DNA from: Gammaproteobacteria bacterium
Lineage (GTDB): Bacteria; Pseudomonadota; Gammaproteobacteria; SZUA-152
Length of the DNA: 5,460 nt
Direction of reading: 5' to 3'
Assembly: GCA_030599435.1 (NCBI GenBank)
Contig: JAUVNZ010000120.1
Coordinates: 1 to 5,460, forward strand
Shown here: positions 1-5,460 of the stretch, piece by piece
How the letters are laid out: every line of letters starts with the position of its first letter
Numbering within the stretch: the stretch's first letter is position 1
Made by a program: the position numbers and the translations under genes
Notes under the pieces: model-generated
The model's database searches: none
The model's input: only the letters and a program-made list of their open reading frames with translations
Told to the model about the DNA's origin: nothing

Positions 1-345
1 CACAGGAAGATCACCAAAACGATCATTTACAATTTCGTGCCAGTTCATAATCGGCAAGGGATAGGCCTTGGCAATGCCGTTAAGCGCTATGCCTAGCACA
101 AAGTCTGAATCATCCAGCTGGTCTGCAGCTACCACTTTAACAAACTGGGGATGATCAATAGAGGGAATACCATCTTTTGGTGGACCACCTTTAAAAACCT
201 CTTCCTCAGGGATGGTGGCGCCCTGCAAATCGAAGCCGTTCAGTGGTTGCGCCAGGATCACTGCGTTGTATGCGAACAACACAATAGCGCCAAGTGCTGT
301 GGCGATAAAAATTCGCCTGAAAGAAATTTTGTAAGCCGCCTTCAT
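1..345 (-). CDS. DUF3179 family protein, N-terminal part (runs off the window)
   Basis: Translating the minus strand from the ATG at 345-343 gives 115 codons open to the window edge, so the C-terminal part is missing. Residues 1-11 are basic, and about 12-32 are a hydrophobic segment (IFIATALGAIVLFAYNAVIL), so the protein is exported or anchored in the inner membrane by a signal anchor. The following stretch has the hallmark blocks of DUF3179 proteins: GGPPKDGIPSIDHP (53-66), the LDDSDFVLGI block (77-86), then AKAYPLPIMNWHEIVND (92-108). Family members usually continue into a CPLC-type cysteine motif, which here would lie beyond base 1. The biochemical function of DUF3179 is not established. 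The start is supported by the signal-anchor reading, but the Shine-Dalgarno is weak (a GAGAAG about 11 nt upstream). The gene diverges from the membrane protein at 491. Family assignment is from remembered motif patterns. Confidence 0.82.
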   Translation of the reverse strand, partial: MKAAYKISFRRIFIATALGAIVLFAYNAVILAQPLNGFDLQGATIPEEEVFKGGPPKDGIPSIDHPQFVKVVAADQLDDSDFVLGIALNGIAKAYPLPIMNWHEIVNDRFGDLPV

Positions 346-443
346 ACACAAGGAGACTTCTCAATACCGGCTTCATTACAGGGAGAATGAAATGGTGGGC
401 GACGTGCACGGTATCCGGTGTATCCAAATATTGAGATAACAGC

Positions 444-477
444 GCTAAAAACCATTTAAGAAACCCCTGTTTTTAGC
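444..477. repeat. 9-bp inverted repeat in the divergent intergenic region
   Basis: GCTAAAAAC (444-452) is the exact reverse complement of GTTTTTAGC (469-477), separated by 16 nt. It ends 13 nt before the start codon of the membrane protein and lies about 100 bp upstream of the DUF3179 start. It could be an operator, a leader hairpin in the mRNA of the rightward gene, or a weak terminator-like structure. The sequence alone does not decide between them. Confidence 0.5.
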
Positions 478-490
478 CGAAATAGACTGT

Positions 491-1174
491 ATGTCAGTCA
501 ATTACGAATATTCAGCCTCATCATACCGAGAGGAAAATTTTGCTACTGGCAAGATTTTACTTTTGGGCAGCCTCGTATTGGCTACCATAATGCTTTTTCT
601 CTCACTTATTGCAGTGGAGATTCTTGCATTGACCTTGATGGAAGGAGCTTTTGCTAATTCAATAATATTTCCAGCCTATGAATTTAAGGAAATTGCCAAC
701 ACCTTATGGCCTCTAAATCCATGGTCAACATTACAGCAATGGTTAGCTCAACCGGTATTTAAGGTAACTTATTATGATGAATTGTCTGGACTGTCTGTAT
801 GGGCAGTTTATTATTATTTACCAGGTATTATCTCGAATCTAATAGTTGCCCTGGCATCTGTTTTATATTTTTATAAGCTGTCGTCCAACTCAGTTTCGCC
901 AAATACACTTGTTCTAATGGTCATCGCTGCTCTTTTTCTTATCATTCCCACTTTTTATATAAGCATCGCCGCACATTGCGCCGGAGCTAACTGGATGTTT
1001 TATGTGATGTTAAGGGCCTGGCAAAGTGATATTGGAAATATAGCGACAATTCTGGAACAGTCGACAGTTAATATGACTGCCATATACCTTGTATGCCAAT
1101 GGACTCTTGTCGCAGCCGGCATATCCGCATACATCATACTTTTTCGTAAGCTCGTTAATTCCCCTTATAAATAA
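491..1174 (+). CDS. four-helix integral membrane protein of unknown function
   Basis: This 227-residue protein is not recognised as a member of a named family. Four hydrophobic segments are visible at about residues 21-48, 103-129, 139-161 and 194-216, so it is probably an inner-membrane protein with both ends on the same side. Between helices 1 and 2 lies a roughly 50-residue loop rich in aromatic residues and proline (FPAYEF, LWPLNPW, YYDELSG). Helix 3 ends in HCAGANW (162-168), a His/Cys pair that could bind metal or be redox-active, though this is speculation. The ATG at 491 is the only sensible start because the first helix follows at once, yet no clear Shine-Dalgarno precedes it. It converges on the copper chaperone pair (20 bp between stop codons) and diverges from the DUF3179 gene. 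That context hints at a respiratory or copper-related membrane role, but no function can be assigned. Confidence 0.8.
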   Translation: MSVNYEYSASSYREENFATGKILLLGSLVLATIMLFLSLIAVEILALTLMEGAFANSIIFPAYEFKEIANTLWPLNPWSTLQQWLAQPVFKVTYYDELSGLSVWAVYYYLPGIISNLIVALASVLYFYKLSSNSVSPNTLVLMVIAALFLIIPTFYISIAAHCAGANWMFYVMLRAWQSDIGNIATILEQSTVNMTAIYLVCQWTLVAAGISAYIILFRKLVNSPYK

Positions 1175-1194
1175 CACTCACGACTCAACTTAAT

Positions 1195-1656
1195 TCAATG
1201 TTGATGATGTTGCATATCTTGCATCGGTTTATCGGCATCTTTACGCACTATAAAAGTACCTGATATTTCCTTACCATCCTCAAATTCCAATATGATTTCG
1301 ACTTTATCTCCAGAATGCAACTTACGTTTTGGCTTTATCAACATCAGGTGATAACCGCCTGGTTTGAAATGGAACATCTCTCCCTTAGGCAATATGAGCT
1401 TGTCCTGCTTTTCCATTTTCATCATGCCTTGTTGAACTTTGGAAAGGTGAATTTCTACTTCGACAAAATCTTTGCTTTTGACCGAAATGATTACATTGTC
1501 TTTTTGATCTTTATTGTGCAGGATAAAATAACCCGCAAGTACTCTGGAGGTAGGAGGAGCTTCCCTTATCCAGGAATCTTTTATTACGATACCATCCGCT
1601 AAAAGTGGCTGCGCATAAAATAATAAAATTAAAACACCAACGATATTCTTAAACAT
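1195..1656 (-). CDS. PCuAC family periplasmic copper(I) chaperone
   Basis: The protein is a periplasmic Cu(I) carrier that, in characterised relatives, helps deliver copper to the CuA site of cytochrome c oxidase together with Sco1. Numbered from this start (153 aa), residues 1-20 are a signal peptide (MFKNIVGVLILLFYAQPLLA, cleavage expected before DG). The complete family copper motif H-X10-M-X21-H-X-M is present as His70, Met81, His103 and Met105. The C-terminus adds a Met/His tail, MQDMQHHQH, which may bind further copper. An in-frame ATG at 1686 would add ten residues and overlap the Sco1 stop. The start at 1656 is preferred because a GAGG lies 9 nt upstream and the signal peptide then begins properly. 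It follows the Sco1 gene by 22 bp on the same strand, so the two are almost certainly co-transcribed. The fold family is clear; partner oxidase genes are not in view. Confidence 0.92.
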   Translation of the reverse strand: MFKNIVGVLILLFYAQPLLADGIVIKDSWIREAPPTSRVLAGYFILHNKDQKDNVIISVKSKDFVEVEIHLSKVQQGMMKMEKQDKLILPKGEMFHFKPGGYHLMLIKPKRKLHSGDKVEIILEFEDGKEISGTFIVRKDADKPMQDMQHHQH

Positions 1657-1665
1657 GACTGTATA

Positions 1666-1669
1666 CCTC
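1666..1669 (-). promoter_or_regulatory. ribosome binding site deciding the PCuAC start
   Basis: GAGG on the minus strand sits 9 nt before the ATG at 1656. The two upstream in-frame ATGs (1686 and 1671) have no comparable purine-rich site at proper spacing. This favours the shorter 153-residue product. Confidence 0.6.
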
Positions 1670-1678
1670 ATTCCAGTT

Positions 1679-2398
1679 TTAATCATTTTCTGTATAGGCG
1701 CGGCGGATTATTGTAAAAATTTTTACAAAACGTTCCACATCGTGCGGCGGTGAGACAACTGCGGATACACTCGCAGATGGATCTATAATATAGATGCTTG
1801 CAAAGTGATTTACAAGATACTCCTCGTCTTTGGATAATGTACTCATATCCCTGATAGGCTGGCTTGTTTTCATATCTTCATAATCATACGTAGCGCCTAT
1901 TGGAGTACTAAGCTTATCAATCTCCGTATTATTTTTTCCTGTTATTGCAATAAAATCGCTATTAAAATAATTGATGTATTCTTTTAGATGCGCAGGCGTG
2001 TCACGAACCGGGTCCACAGAAGCAAATATGAATCGCACCGGTTGATTGTTATTGGTCGGTTTAGCTTGAATTAAACTGGAGGCGGTATCCATAACCCCTA
2101 GAGTTGTTGGGCAGACATCTGGACAGGATGTATATCCGAAAAATATCACGCTCCATTGATTCTTTAACTGCTGCCTGGTGAAGTTCTGACCGTTTTGGTC
2201 AAGTAAAGTAAATTCCGGGAGCGACCTTGGAATTTCCAGAATCTGTAAACCTTTTTCATTTTCCAGCTCAGGAATATTCTGGCTTGTTGATGGACGCAAA
2301 AAAATTACTATAGTCGCCACCGCAGCCCCAAGCAATATGATCAGCAATAATGTTCTGAATAATAGTTTCCTGGCTTGTTCTGTATTGTTATTACTCAA
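1679..2398 (-). CDS. Sco1/SenC family copper chaperone for cytochrome oxidase assembly
   Basis: This is a membrane-tethered thioredoxin-fold protein that binds copper and/or reduces the CuA-site cysteines of cytochrome c oxidase on the periplasmic side. Residues 14-34 form one transmembrane anchor after a short cytoplasmic tail; the rest is the soluble domain. The metal-binding CXXXC is intact in TSCPDVCPTTL (Cys92 and Cys96). The third ligand is the conserved histidine His198 in NHFASIYIID. FASVDPVRDTP (125-135) is another typical Sco block. At 239 residues it is slightly longer than many bacterial Sco proteins. The start codon is TTG: no ATG or GTG precedes the anchor, the frame is closed seven codons upstream by a TAG, and the Shine-Dalgarno is poor, so translation may be weak. 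It is the first gene of a two-gene unit with PCuAC. Confidence 0.93.
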   Translation of the reverse strand: MSNNNTEQARKLLFRTLLLIILLGAAVATIVIFLRPSTSQNIPELENEKGLQILEIPRSLPEFTLLDQNGQNFTRQQLKNQWSVIFFGYTSCPDVCPTTLGVMDTASSLIQAKPTNNNQPVRFIFASVDPVRDTPAHLKEYINYFNSDFIAITGKNNTEIDKLSTPIGATYDYEDMKTSQPIRDMSTLSKDEEYLVNHFASIYIIDPSASVSAVVSPPHDVERFVKIFTIIRRAYTEND

Positions 2399-2553
2399 AG
2401 TAATCTGCTTGGGTATCTAACTGAAGATCACAAAATATTTTTCAAAGGCGCTTTCAGCATTCTACGGTAGTTCACTATCTCTTACTAAACAACCGCAATG
2501 GCGGGCGCCAAGGATGACATACACGGACGTATTAATGTCGCGGGAGGCATGGC

Positions 2554-2576
2554 AAGGATTGTTCCCTACAATCCTT
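2554..2576. repeat. perfect 9-bp hairpin
   Basis: AAGGATTGT (2554-2562) pairs exactly with ACAATCCTT (2568-2576) around the loop TCCCT. On the plus strand two further T residues follow the stem; GC at 2552-2553 can extend it by pairing with GC at 2579-2580 across a 2-nt bulge. The T-run is short, so it is at best a weak terminator for plus-strand transcription. No plus-strand gene ends nearby, which makes a repeat-element hairpin the more natural reading. Confidence 0.45.
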
Positions 2577-2584
2577 TTGCATTT

Positions 2585-2600
2585 CCTCCATCCATGGAGG
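2585..2600. repeat. perfect 7-bp palindrome with 2-nt centre
   Basis: CCTCCAT (2585-2591) is followed by CC and then the exact reverse complement ATGGAGG. As DNA this is a symmetric site that a dimeric protein could bind. As RNA the 2-nt loop is too tight, so at least one pair would open. It lies 8 bp from the preceding hairpin. Confidence 0.45.
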
Positions 2601-2739
2601 TCAGTGCCGGGAGTGACTGCGACCATTAACCGTAGGTGAAAGTCCATTAAAACTTCAGACTTAAATCTACTTAAAAAATAACTAAATGGAAATTTAATAT
2701 GGTGGGCCCGGTAGGACTTGAACCTACGACCAAGGGATT

Positions 2740-3029
2740 CACTGTTACCTACTATTTCTAATAGGAGCGGACTATCTCATCACCCACAACCACTGGGACA
2801 TTGGATGTTAGGGTGCGGGACGCTCTTGCCTGTTATTAAGAACACTTAGCGTTTCGTTGCGAACAAAAAACCAGTTCTCAGGTAGTCTCTGCACCTTCCG
2901 GAGATGTATCTCCGGCTTGGCTCAGGATTGCCAGCAGCCAGTTTCTAAGAAAAAATAGAAATAGCTGTTAAGGTTTCCCTGAATTCATCCCGTTCATTTC
3001 ATATCTTTCGATTATGAACGCACCATTTG
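2740..3029 (-). ncRNA. group I self-splicing intron (IC3-like) in the tRNA anticodon loop
   Basis: The 290-nt intron starts right after T36 of the anticodon (3030) and ends in G (2740). P1 pairs exon CAU with the guide GUG (3023-3021), giving the expected U-G wobble at the 5' splice site. P2 is 3020-3014/2997-2991, with an ATC-GAAA-GAT cap. P3 is 2991-2986/2822-2817. P4 is 2983-2978/2926-2921 within the conserved CCTGAGCCAAGCC. P5 is CAGC/GCTG (2967-2964/2938-2935), capped by TTTCTA/TAGAAA. P6a is CCGGAGA/TCTCCGG (2915-2909/2904-2898). P7 is 2887-2883/2774-2770 in the hallmark CAGAGACTA and GATAGTCC. P8 is CACCC/GGGTG (2815-2811/2785-2781). P9 is CCTATTA-GAAA-TAGTAGG (2765-2748). It has the same host gene, insertion point and GUG guide as the Azoarcus intron as I remember it. 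It contains no reading frame. About 60 extra nt lie between P7 and P3'. All pairings were drawn by eye. Confidence 0.93.
2823..2882 (-). other. extra stem-loop domain inserted between P7 and P3' of the intron
   Basis: Immediately after P7, CCTG (2882-2879) can pair with CAGG (2832-2829), and AGAAC (2878-2874) with GTTCT (2843-2839), leaving a TAATAA bulge. Within this stem TTCG-CAA-CGAA (2863-2853) forms a small hairpin next to a run of six U residues. In the Azoarcus intron P3' follows P7 almost directly. Insertions here are known as P7.1/P7.2 in other group I subgroups, so this may be a peripheral stabilising domain or the scar of something lost. Confidence 0.6.
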
Positions 3030-3077
3030 ATGAGTCCCCTGCTCTAACCAACTGAGCTACAGGCCCAAACGGGGGGT

Positions 3078-3083
3078 ATTTTA
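3078..3083 (-). promoter_or_regulatory. probable -10 element of the tRNA-Ile2 promoter
   Basis: TAAAAT on the minus strand lies 11 nt before the first base of the tRNA and is followed by the very GC-rich ACCCCCCG. A G/C-rich discriminator is typical of stable-RNA promoters under stringent (ppGpp/DksA) control. The -35 is unclear: TTGCGT would be only 14 nt away and TTGTAC 20 nt, so the promoter call rests on the -10, the discriminator and the position. Confidence 0.45.
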
Positions 3084-3181
3084 ACATCATTCTCTTCACG
3101 CAAGTACAAGTCTATCAATACTGGCGAATTTGGACTAAAGTGAATATTTCAGCCTATGAAATAATTCATAATCCACTAGCT

Positions 3182-3553
3182 ATGAAGATAAAACGCTGCT
3201 TAAACTGTTCAAAAGCACTTAGTGGAAGGCAAACAAAATTTTGCTCCCGCACCTGTAAAAATACACACAATAACCTGTCATTCCAATCTTACCAGGCACA
3301 ACAAATCAGAGGGCGGAAAAGAAAATTACAGCTAATAGAAATTATGGGAGGTCAATGTGGGCACTGCCACTATAAAAAGAATTTTTCAGCGCTGGAGTTT
3401 CATCATAAGAACCCCAAGACCAAACTATTTCAGCTTGATCTCAGGTCTTTATCAAATAGACGATGGGAAGCTATCGAAGAAGAAGCAAAAAAATGTTTGC
3501 TTCTTTGCTCAAATTGTCACGCAGAGTTACACAATCCAGATTGTATAATCTAA
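3182..3553 (+). CDS. small free-standing HNH endonuclease with zinc ribbon
   Basis: The 123-residue product begins MKIKRCLNC. An N-terminal zinc finger is formed by CX2C-X11-CX3C (Cys6, 9, 21 and 25), followed by the basic linker RGRKRKLQ (44-51). The HNH nuclease core has GGQCGHC (Cys59 and Cys62), the catalytic EFHHKNP (His74-75) and CSNCHAELHNP (Cys109, Cys112, Asn111, His113, His117). All expected metal-binding and catalytic residues are present, so it looks active as a DNA nuclease or nickase. A GTG at 3140 could add 14 residues and has a weak GGA site 5 nt upstream. The ATG is preferred because the family usually begins just before the first CXXC, although it has no good Shine-Dalgarno. 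It lies on the opposite strand from, and between, rpoD and the intron-bearing tRNA, with its stop 7 bp from the rpoD stop. It is AT-rich relative to rpoD, consistent with a mobile origin. Confidence 0.88.
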   Translation: MKIKRCLNCSKALSGRQTKFCSRTCKNTHNNLSFQSYQAQQIRGRKRKLQLIEIMGGQCGHCHYKKNFSALEFHHKNPKTKLFQLDLRSLSNRRWEAIEEEAKKCLLLCSNCHAELHNPDCII

Positions 3554-3560
3554 ATTTTAG

Positions 3561-5408
3561 TTACGATGACGTCTCAGAAGATGAATTAGATTCTTCTGCA
3601 TCAATGAAGCTGCGCAGGTTATCCGAACGCGTTGGATGGCGTAATTTACGCAATGCTTTCGCTTCGATCTGACGAATACGTTCACGAGTAACATCAAACT
3701 GTTTACCCACTTCTTCAAGCGTGTGATCGGTGTTCATGTCGATACCGAAACGCATGCGCAATACTTTGGCTTCACGTGATGTGAGGCTATCGAGAACATC
3801 CAGCGTTGCTTCACGCAGACCTTCAAAAGTCGCTGAGTTAACGGGTGACAATAAGTTCTGATCTTCAATGAAATCACCCAGGCGCGAATCTTCATCATCA
3901 CCGATAGGTGTTTCCATGGAGATGGGTTCTTTTGCAATCTTGAGAACCTTGCGCACTTTGTCTTCCGGCATTTCCATACGAATGGCTAATTCTTCAGGCA
4001 GTGGCTCACGCCCCATTTCCTGCAGCATCTGACGTGCAATACGATTAAGTTTGTTGATGGTTTCAATCATGTGCACAGGAATACGAATCGTACGCGCCTG
4101 ATCAGCAATAGACCGGGTAATCGCCTGACGAATCCACCAGGTTGCATAGGTTGAAAATTTGTAACCACGACGGTATTCAAATTTATCCACCGCTTTCATC
4201 AAACCGATATTGCCTTCCTGAATAAGATCTAGGAATTGCAAACCGCGGTTGGTGTATTTTTTTGCAATAGAAATAACCAAACGTAAGTTGGCTTCAACCA
4301 TTTCTTTTTTGGCACGGCGCGCTTTGGCCTCACCAATAGACATTTTACGATTAATCTCTTTGATATCTTTAATGGTGATACCGGCTTCATCCTGAAGCGC
4401 AATAAGCCGACCCTGCGCACGGCGAACTTCATCCGCATATTCTTCCAGGACAGGAGAAAAACTTTCTTTGGCATCAATCTGACGCTGCAACCATTCCATA
4501 TCCGTTTCATTGTCTGGAAAGGTGGTAATAAAATCTTTGCGCGGCATGCGTGCTTTGTTAACACAAATATCCATGATGACGCGCTCATGGCTTCGCACAG
4601 TGTGAACGAGCGAGCGCATATTAGTAACCAACACTTCTGTTAGTTTTGGCACGAGCTTAAACTCTCTTACTTCAATGCACATTTGTTCGTAATGTTTTTG
4701 GCTGCGTTTGTCGTGATGACCATACTTGGCTGCGGCCTTTTCATATTTTTTAAACAACGAAGCCATGGACTTAAAGAGTTTAGCTGCGTGTTCTGGATCC
4801 GGCCCAGTATCGACTTCTTCCTCTTCCTCTTTTTCTGCTTTGTCTTTTTGCGATTGCTGGCCCTGAACAACAGGAGGCGGAATAAGATCATCGTCCGCTG
4901 CAAAACCAGAAATCACATCGGTAAGACGCGCTTCTTCTGCTGCAACGCGACCATAGGCGTCAATCACAGTACGGAGGGAACCGGGGTAAAGTGCCAGTGC
5001 GTGCATCACCTGGTTGATGCCATCTTCGATACGTTTAGCGATAACAATTTCGCCTTCACGAGTCAGCAATTCAACGGTACCCATTTCCCGCATGTACATG
5101 CGCACAGGATCAGTGGTGCGTCCAAAATCTGTATCGACAGCAGTTAAGGCCTGAGCAGCTTCTTCGGCGGCATCTTCGTCAGTACTCACTTCGCTTTCGG
5201 CCATGACGATGGTGTCCTTGTCAGGCGCCACTTCGTGCACCTGAATACCCATGTCATTAATCATGCTGACGATGTCTTCGATTTGCTCGGGATCAACGAT
5301 TCCGTTGGGCAAGTGATCATTGACCTCCCGATAGGTCAGGAAGCCTTGCTCTTTACCTTTTGCAATCAACAACTTCAGTCGTGACTGTTGTTCTGCATTC
5401 ATAGACAT
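3561..5408 (-). CDS. rpoD: RNA polymerase primary sigma factor RpoD (sigma-70)
   Basis: This housekeeping sigma factor directs RNA polymerase to -10/-35 promoters. The 615 residues match the usual gammaproteobacterial length. Region 1.1 is about 1-65 ([17 protein letters not shown]). Region 1.2 is 100-130 ([20 protein letters not shown]). The non-conserved region, with an acidic EKEEEEEVD stretch near 192-200, follows to about 355. Region 2 is about 364-447 and includes [29 protein letters not shown] and the -10-reading [12 protein letters not shown]. Region 3 is about 449-525. Region 4 is about 530-603, with the helix-turn-helix [21 protein letters not shown] and the LRSFID end. No key motif is broken. 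A second ATG two codons later is possible. A GAGGA lies 12 nt upstream of the first, which is slightly long. dnaG would usually precede it, off the right edge. No strong terminator follows; the convergent HNH gene starts its 3' end at once. Confidence 0.98.
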   Translation of the reverse strand: MSMNAEQQSRLKLLIAKGKEQGFLTYREVNDHLPNGIVDPEQIEDIVSMINDMGIQVHEVAPDKDTIVMAESEVSTDEDAAEEAAQALTAVDTDFGRTTDPVRMYMREMGTVELLTREGEIVIAKRIEDGINQVMHALALYPGSLRTVIDAYGRVAAEEARLTDVISGFAADDDLIPPPVVQGQQSQKDKAEKEEEEEVDTGPDPEHAAKLFKSMASLFKKYEKAAAKYGHHDKRSQKHYEQMCIEVREFKLVPKLTEVLVTNMRSLVHTVRSHERVIMDICVNKARMPRKDFITTFPDNETDMEWLQRQIDAKESFSPVLEEYADEVRRAQGRLIALQDEAGITIKDIKEINRKMSIGEAKARRAKKEMVEANLRLVISIAKKYTNRGLQFLDLIQEGNIGLMKAVDKFEYRRGYKFSTYATWWIRQAITRSIADQARTIRIPVHMIETINKLNRIARQMLQEMGREPLPEELAIRMEMPEDKVRKVLKIAKEPISMETPIGDDEDSRLGDFIEDQNLLSPVNSATFEGLREATLDVLDSLTSREAKVLRMRFGIDMNTDHTLEEVGKQFDVTRERIRQIEAKALRKLRHPTRSDNLRSFIDAEESNSSSETSS

Positions 5409-5452
5409 GTAATTGAATAATCCTCAAAAGCCGGCACGAAAAATAGCCGCGT

Positions 5453-5458
5453 AGTATA
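5453..5458 (-). promoter_or_regulatory. possible -10 hexamer upstream of rpoD
   Basis: TATACT on the minus strand lies 44 nt before the rpoD start and is followed by GC-rich ACGCGGC. It matches the -10 consensus at five of six bases. The -35 would lie beyond the window edge, so this cannot be confirmed. Confidence 0.3.
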
Positions 5459-5460
5459 CC

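Larger units (their letters stand above)
2462..2635. repeat. palindrome-rich patch, possible small repeat element
   Basis: The segment is bounded by CTACGGT (2462-2468) and its reverse complement ACCGTAG (2629-2635). Inside are GACAT/ATGTC (2516-2520 with 2535-2539), a perfect 9-bp hairpin (2554-2576) and a 14-of-16 palindrome (2585-2600). Its composition differs from the AT-rich flanks. This could be a short non-autonomous repeat of the MITE or REP kind, or the worn remnant of a larger element. Terminal matches of 7 bp are short enough to arise by chance, and no target-site duplication is obvious. Confidence 0.3.
2399..2699. other. intergenic region with no supported gene
   Basis: About 300 bp lie between the Sco1 start and the tRNA 3' end. 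It presumably holds the promoter of the Sco1-PCuAC unit and the tRNA terminator, but I see no good -35/-10 pair. TTGAAA with TAGATA on the minus strand has 20-nt spacing, which is too long. The outer parts are AT-rich. The centre (about 2490-2635) is clearly GC-richer and full of short palindromes. The only open frame, 61 codons on the minus strand (2462-2647), has no recognisable protein features and no convincing ribosome site. Confidence 0.55.
2700..3066 (-). tRNA. tRNA-Ile2(CAU), interrupted by a group I intron
   Basis: Exon 1 is 3066-3030 (37 nt) and exon 2 is 2739-2700 (40 nt). Joined, they give a standard 77-nt tRNA with encoded CCA. The acceptor stem GGGCCTG/CGGGCCC has 7 pairs (one G-U). 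The D arm GCTC/GAGC has the AGTTGGTTA loop, the anticodon stem is GGGGA/TCCCT with loop CTCATAA, and the T arm is GTAGG/CCTAC with loop TTCAAGT. Anticodon CAT could mean Met or Ile2. The C4-G69 and C5-G68 pairs and strong similarity of the anticodon and T arms to E. coli tRNA-Ile2 favour the isoleucine tRNA whose C34 is changed to lysidine by TilS to read AUA codons. It lies downstream of rpoD on the same strand, a linkage I recall from other gammaproteobacteria. As AUA codons need this tRNA, intron splicing should be essential unless another copy exists. Confidence 0.92.

Noticed and set aside
151..390. 79-codon plus-strand open frame
   Set aside because: It lies antisense to the DUF3179 coding sequence, which has clear family motifs; its translation has no protein-like features.
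206..427. 73-codon minus-strand open frame
   Set aside because: It is a different reading frame of the same strand as the DUF3179 gene and lacks any recognisable motif.
2462..2647. 61-codon minus-strand open frame as a small gene
   Set aside because: It has no ribosome site, no recognisable motif, and is built across several palindromes, so it is better explained as non-coding.
2700..3066. Group II intron, retron or riboswitch as explanation of the 290-nt insert
   Set aside because: There is no domain V-like hairpin and no GUGYG start; the P7 strands, terminal G and U-G splice pair fit group I fully.
2700..3066. Elongator tRNA-Met(CAU) instead of tRNA-Ile2
   Set aside because: The anticodon is the same, but the C4-G69 and C5-G68 pairs and the anticodon and T arms resemble tRNA-Ile2 more closely. 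Not fully excluded without comparison of all CAU tRNAs in the genome.
4683..5147. 154-codon plus-strand open frame
   Set aside because: It is wholly antisense to rpoD; its Phe-rich translation is simply the reverse of the acidic and Lys-rich rpoD stretch.
1..5460. CRISPR array, toxin-antitoxin pair or prophage module
   Set aside because: No spaced direct repeats, no paired small genes in one operon and no phage structural or integrase genes are visible.

Overview
The window comes from the chromosome of a gammaproteobacterium, probably not an enteric one. The main evidence is the 615-residue primary sigma factor RpoD (minus strand, right end), which has the long region 1.1 and acidic non-conserved region usual in that class. 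Next to it lies a tRNA-Ile2(CAU) gene, a neighbourhood I recall from other gammaproteobacteria. Base composition is moderate to AT-rich. I cannot name a genus.

Left part (1-1174): the 5' portion of a DUF3179-family gene runs leftward off the window. A divergent four-helix membrane protein of unknown function faces right. The 145 bp between them hold a 9-bp inverted repeat. Middle (1195-2398): a leftward two-gene unit encodes a Sco1/SenC copper chaperone followed by a PCuAC periplasmic copper chaperone. Together these are the classic pair that loads copper into the CuA centre of cytochrome oxidase, so the left half reads as part of a respiratory copper-delivery locus. From 2399 to 2699 there is no convincing gene, only a GC-richer patch with several perfect palindromes.

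The most interesting region is 2700-3553. On the minus strand a tRNA-Ile2(CAU) gene is split right after its anticodon by a 290-nt group I intron. Paired elements P1 to P9 can be drawn by hand, with GAAA tetraloops in L2 and L9. The intron has no reading frame and resembles the Azoarcus tRNA-Ile(CAU) intron (IC3 type), but carries about 60 extra nt between P7 and P3'. Just upstream of the tRNA, on the other strand, is a small free-standing HNH endonuclease gene wedged between tRNA and rpoD. This raises the possibility of an intron and endonuclease working as a homing pair in trans. The right end (3561-5408) is rpoD, facing left, with its stop codon 7 bp from that of the HNH gene.
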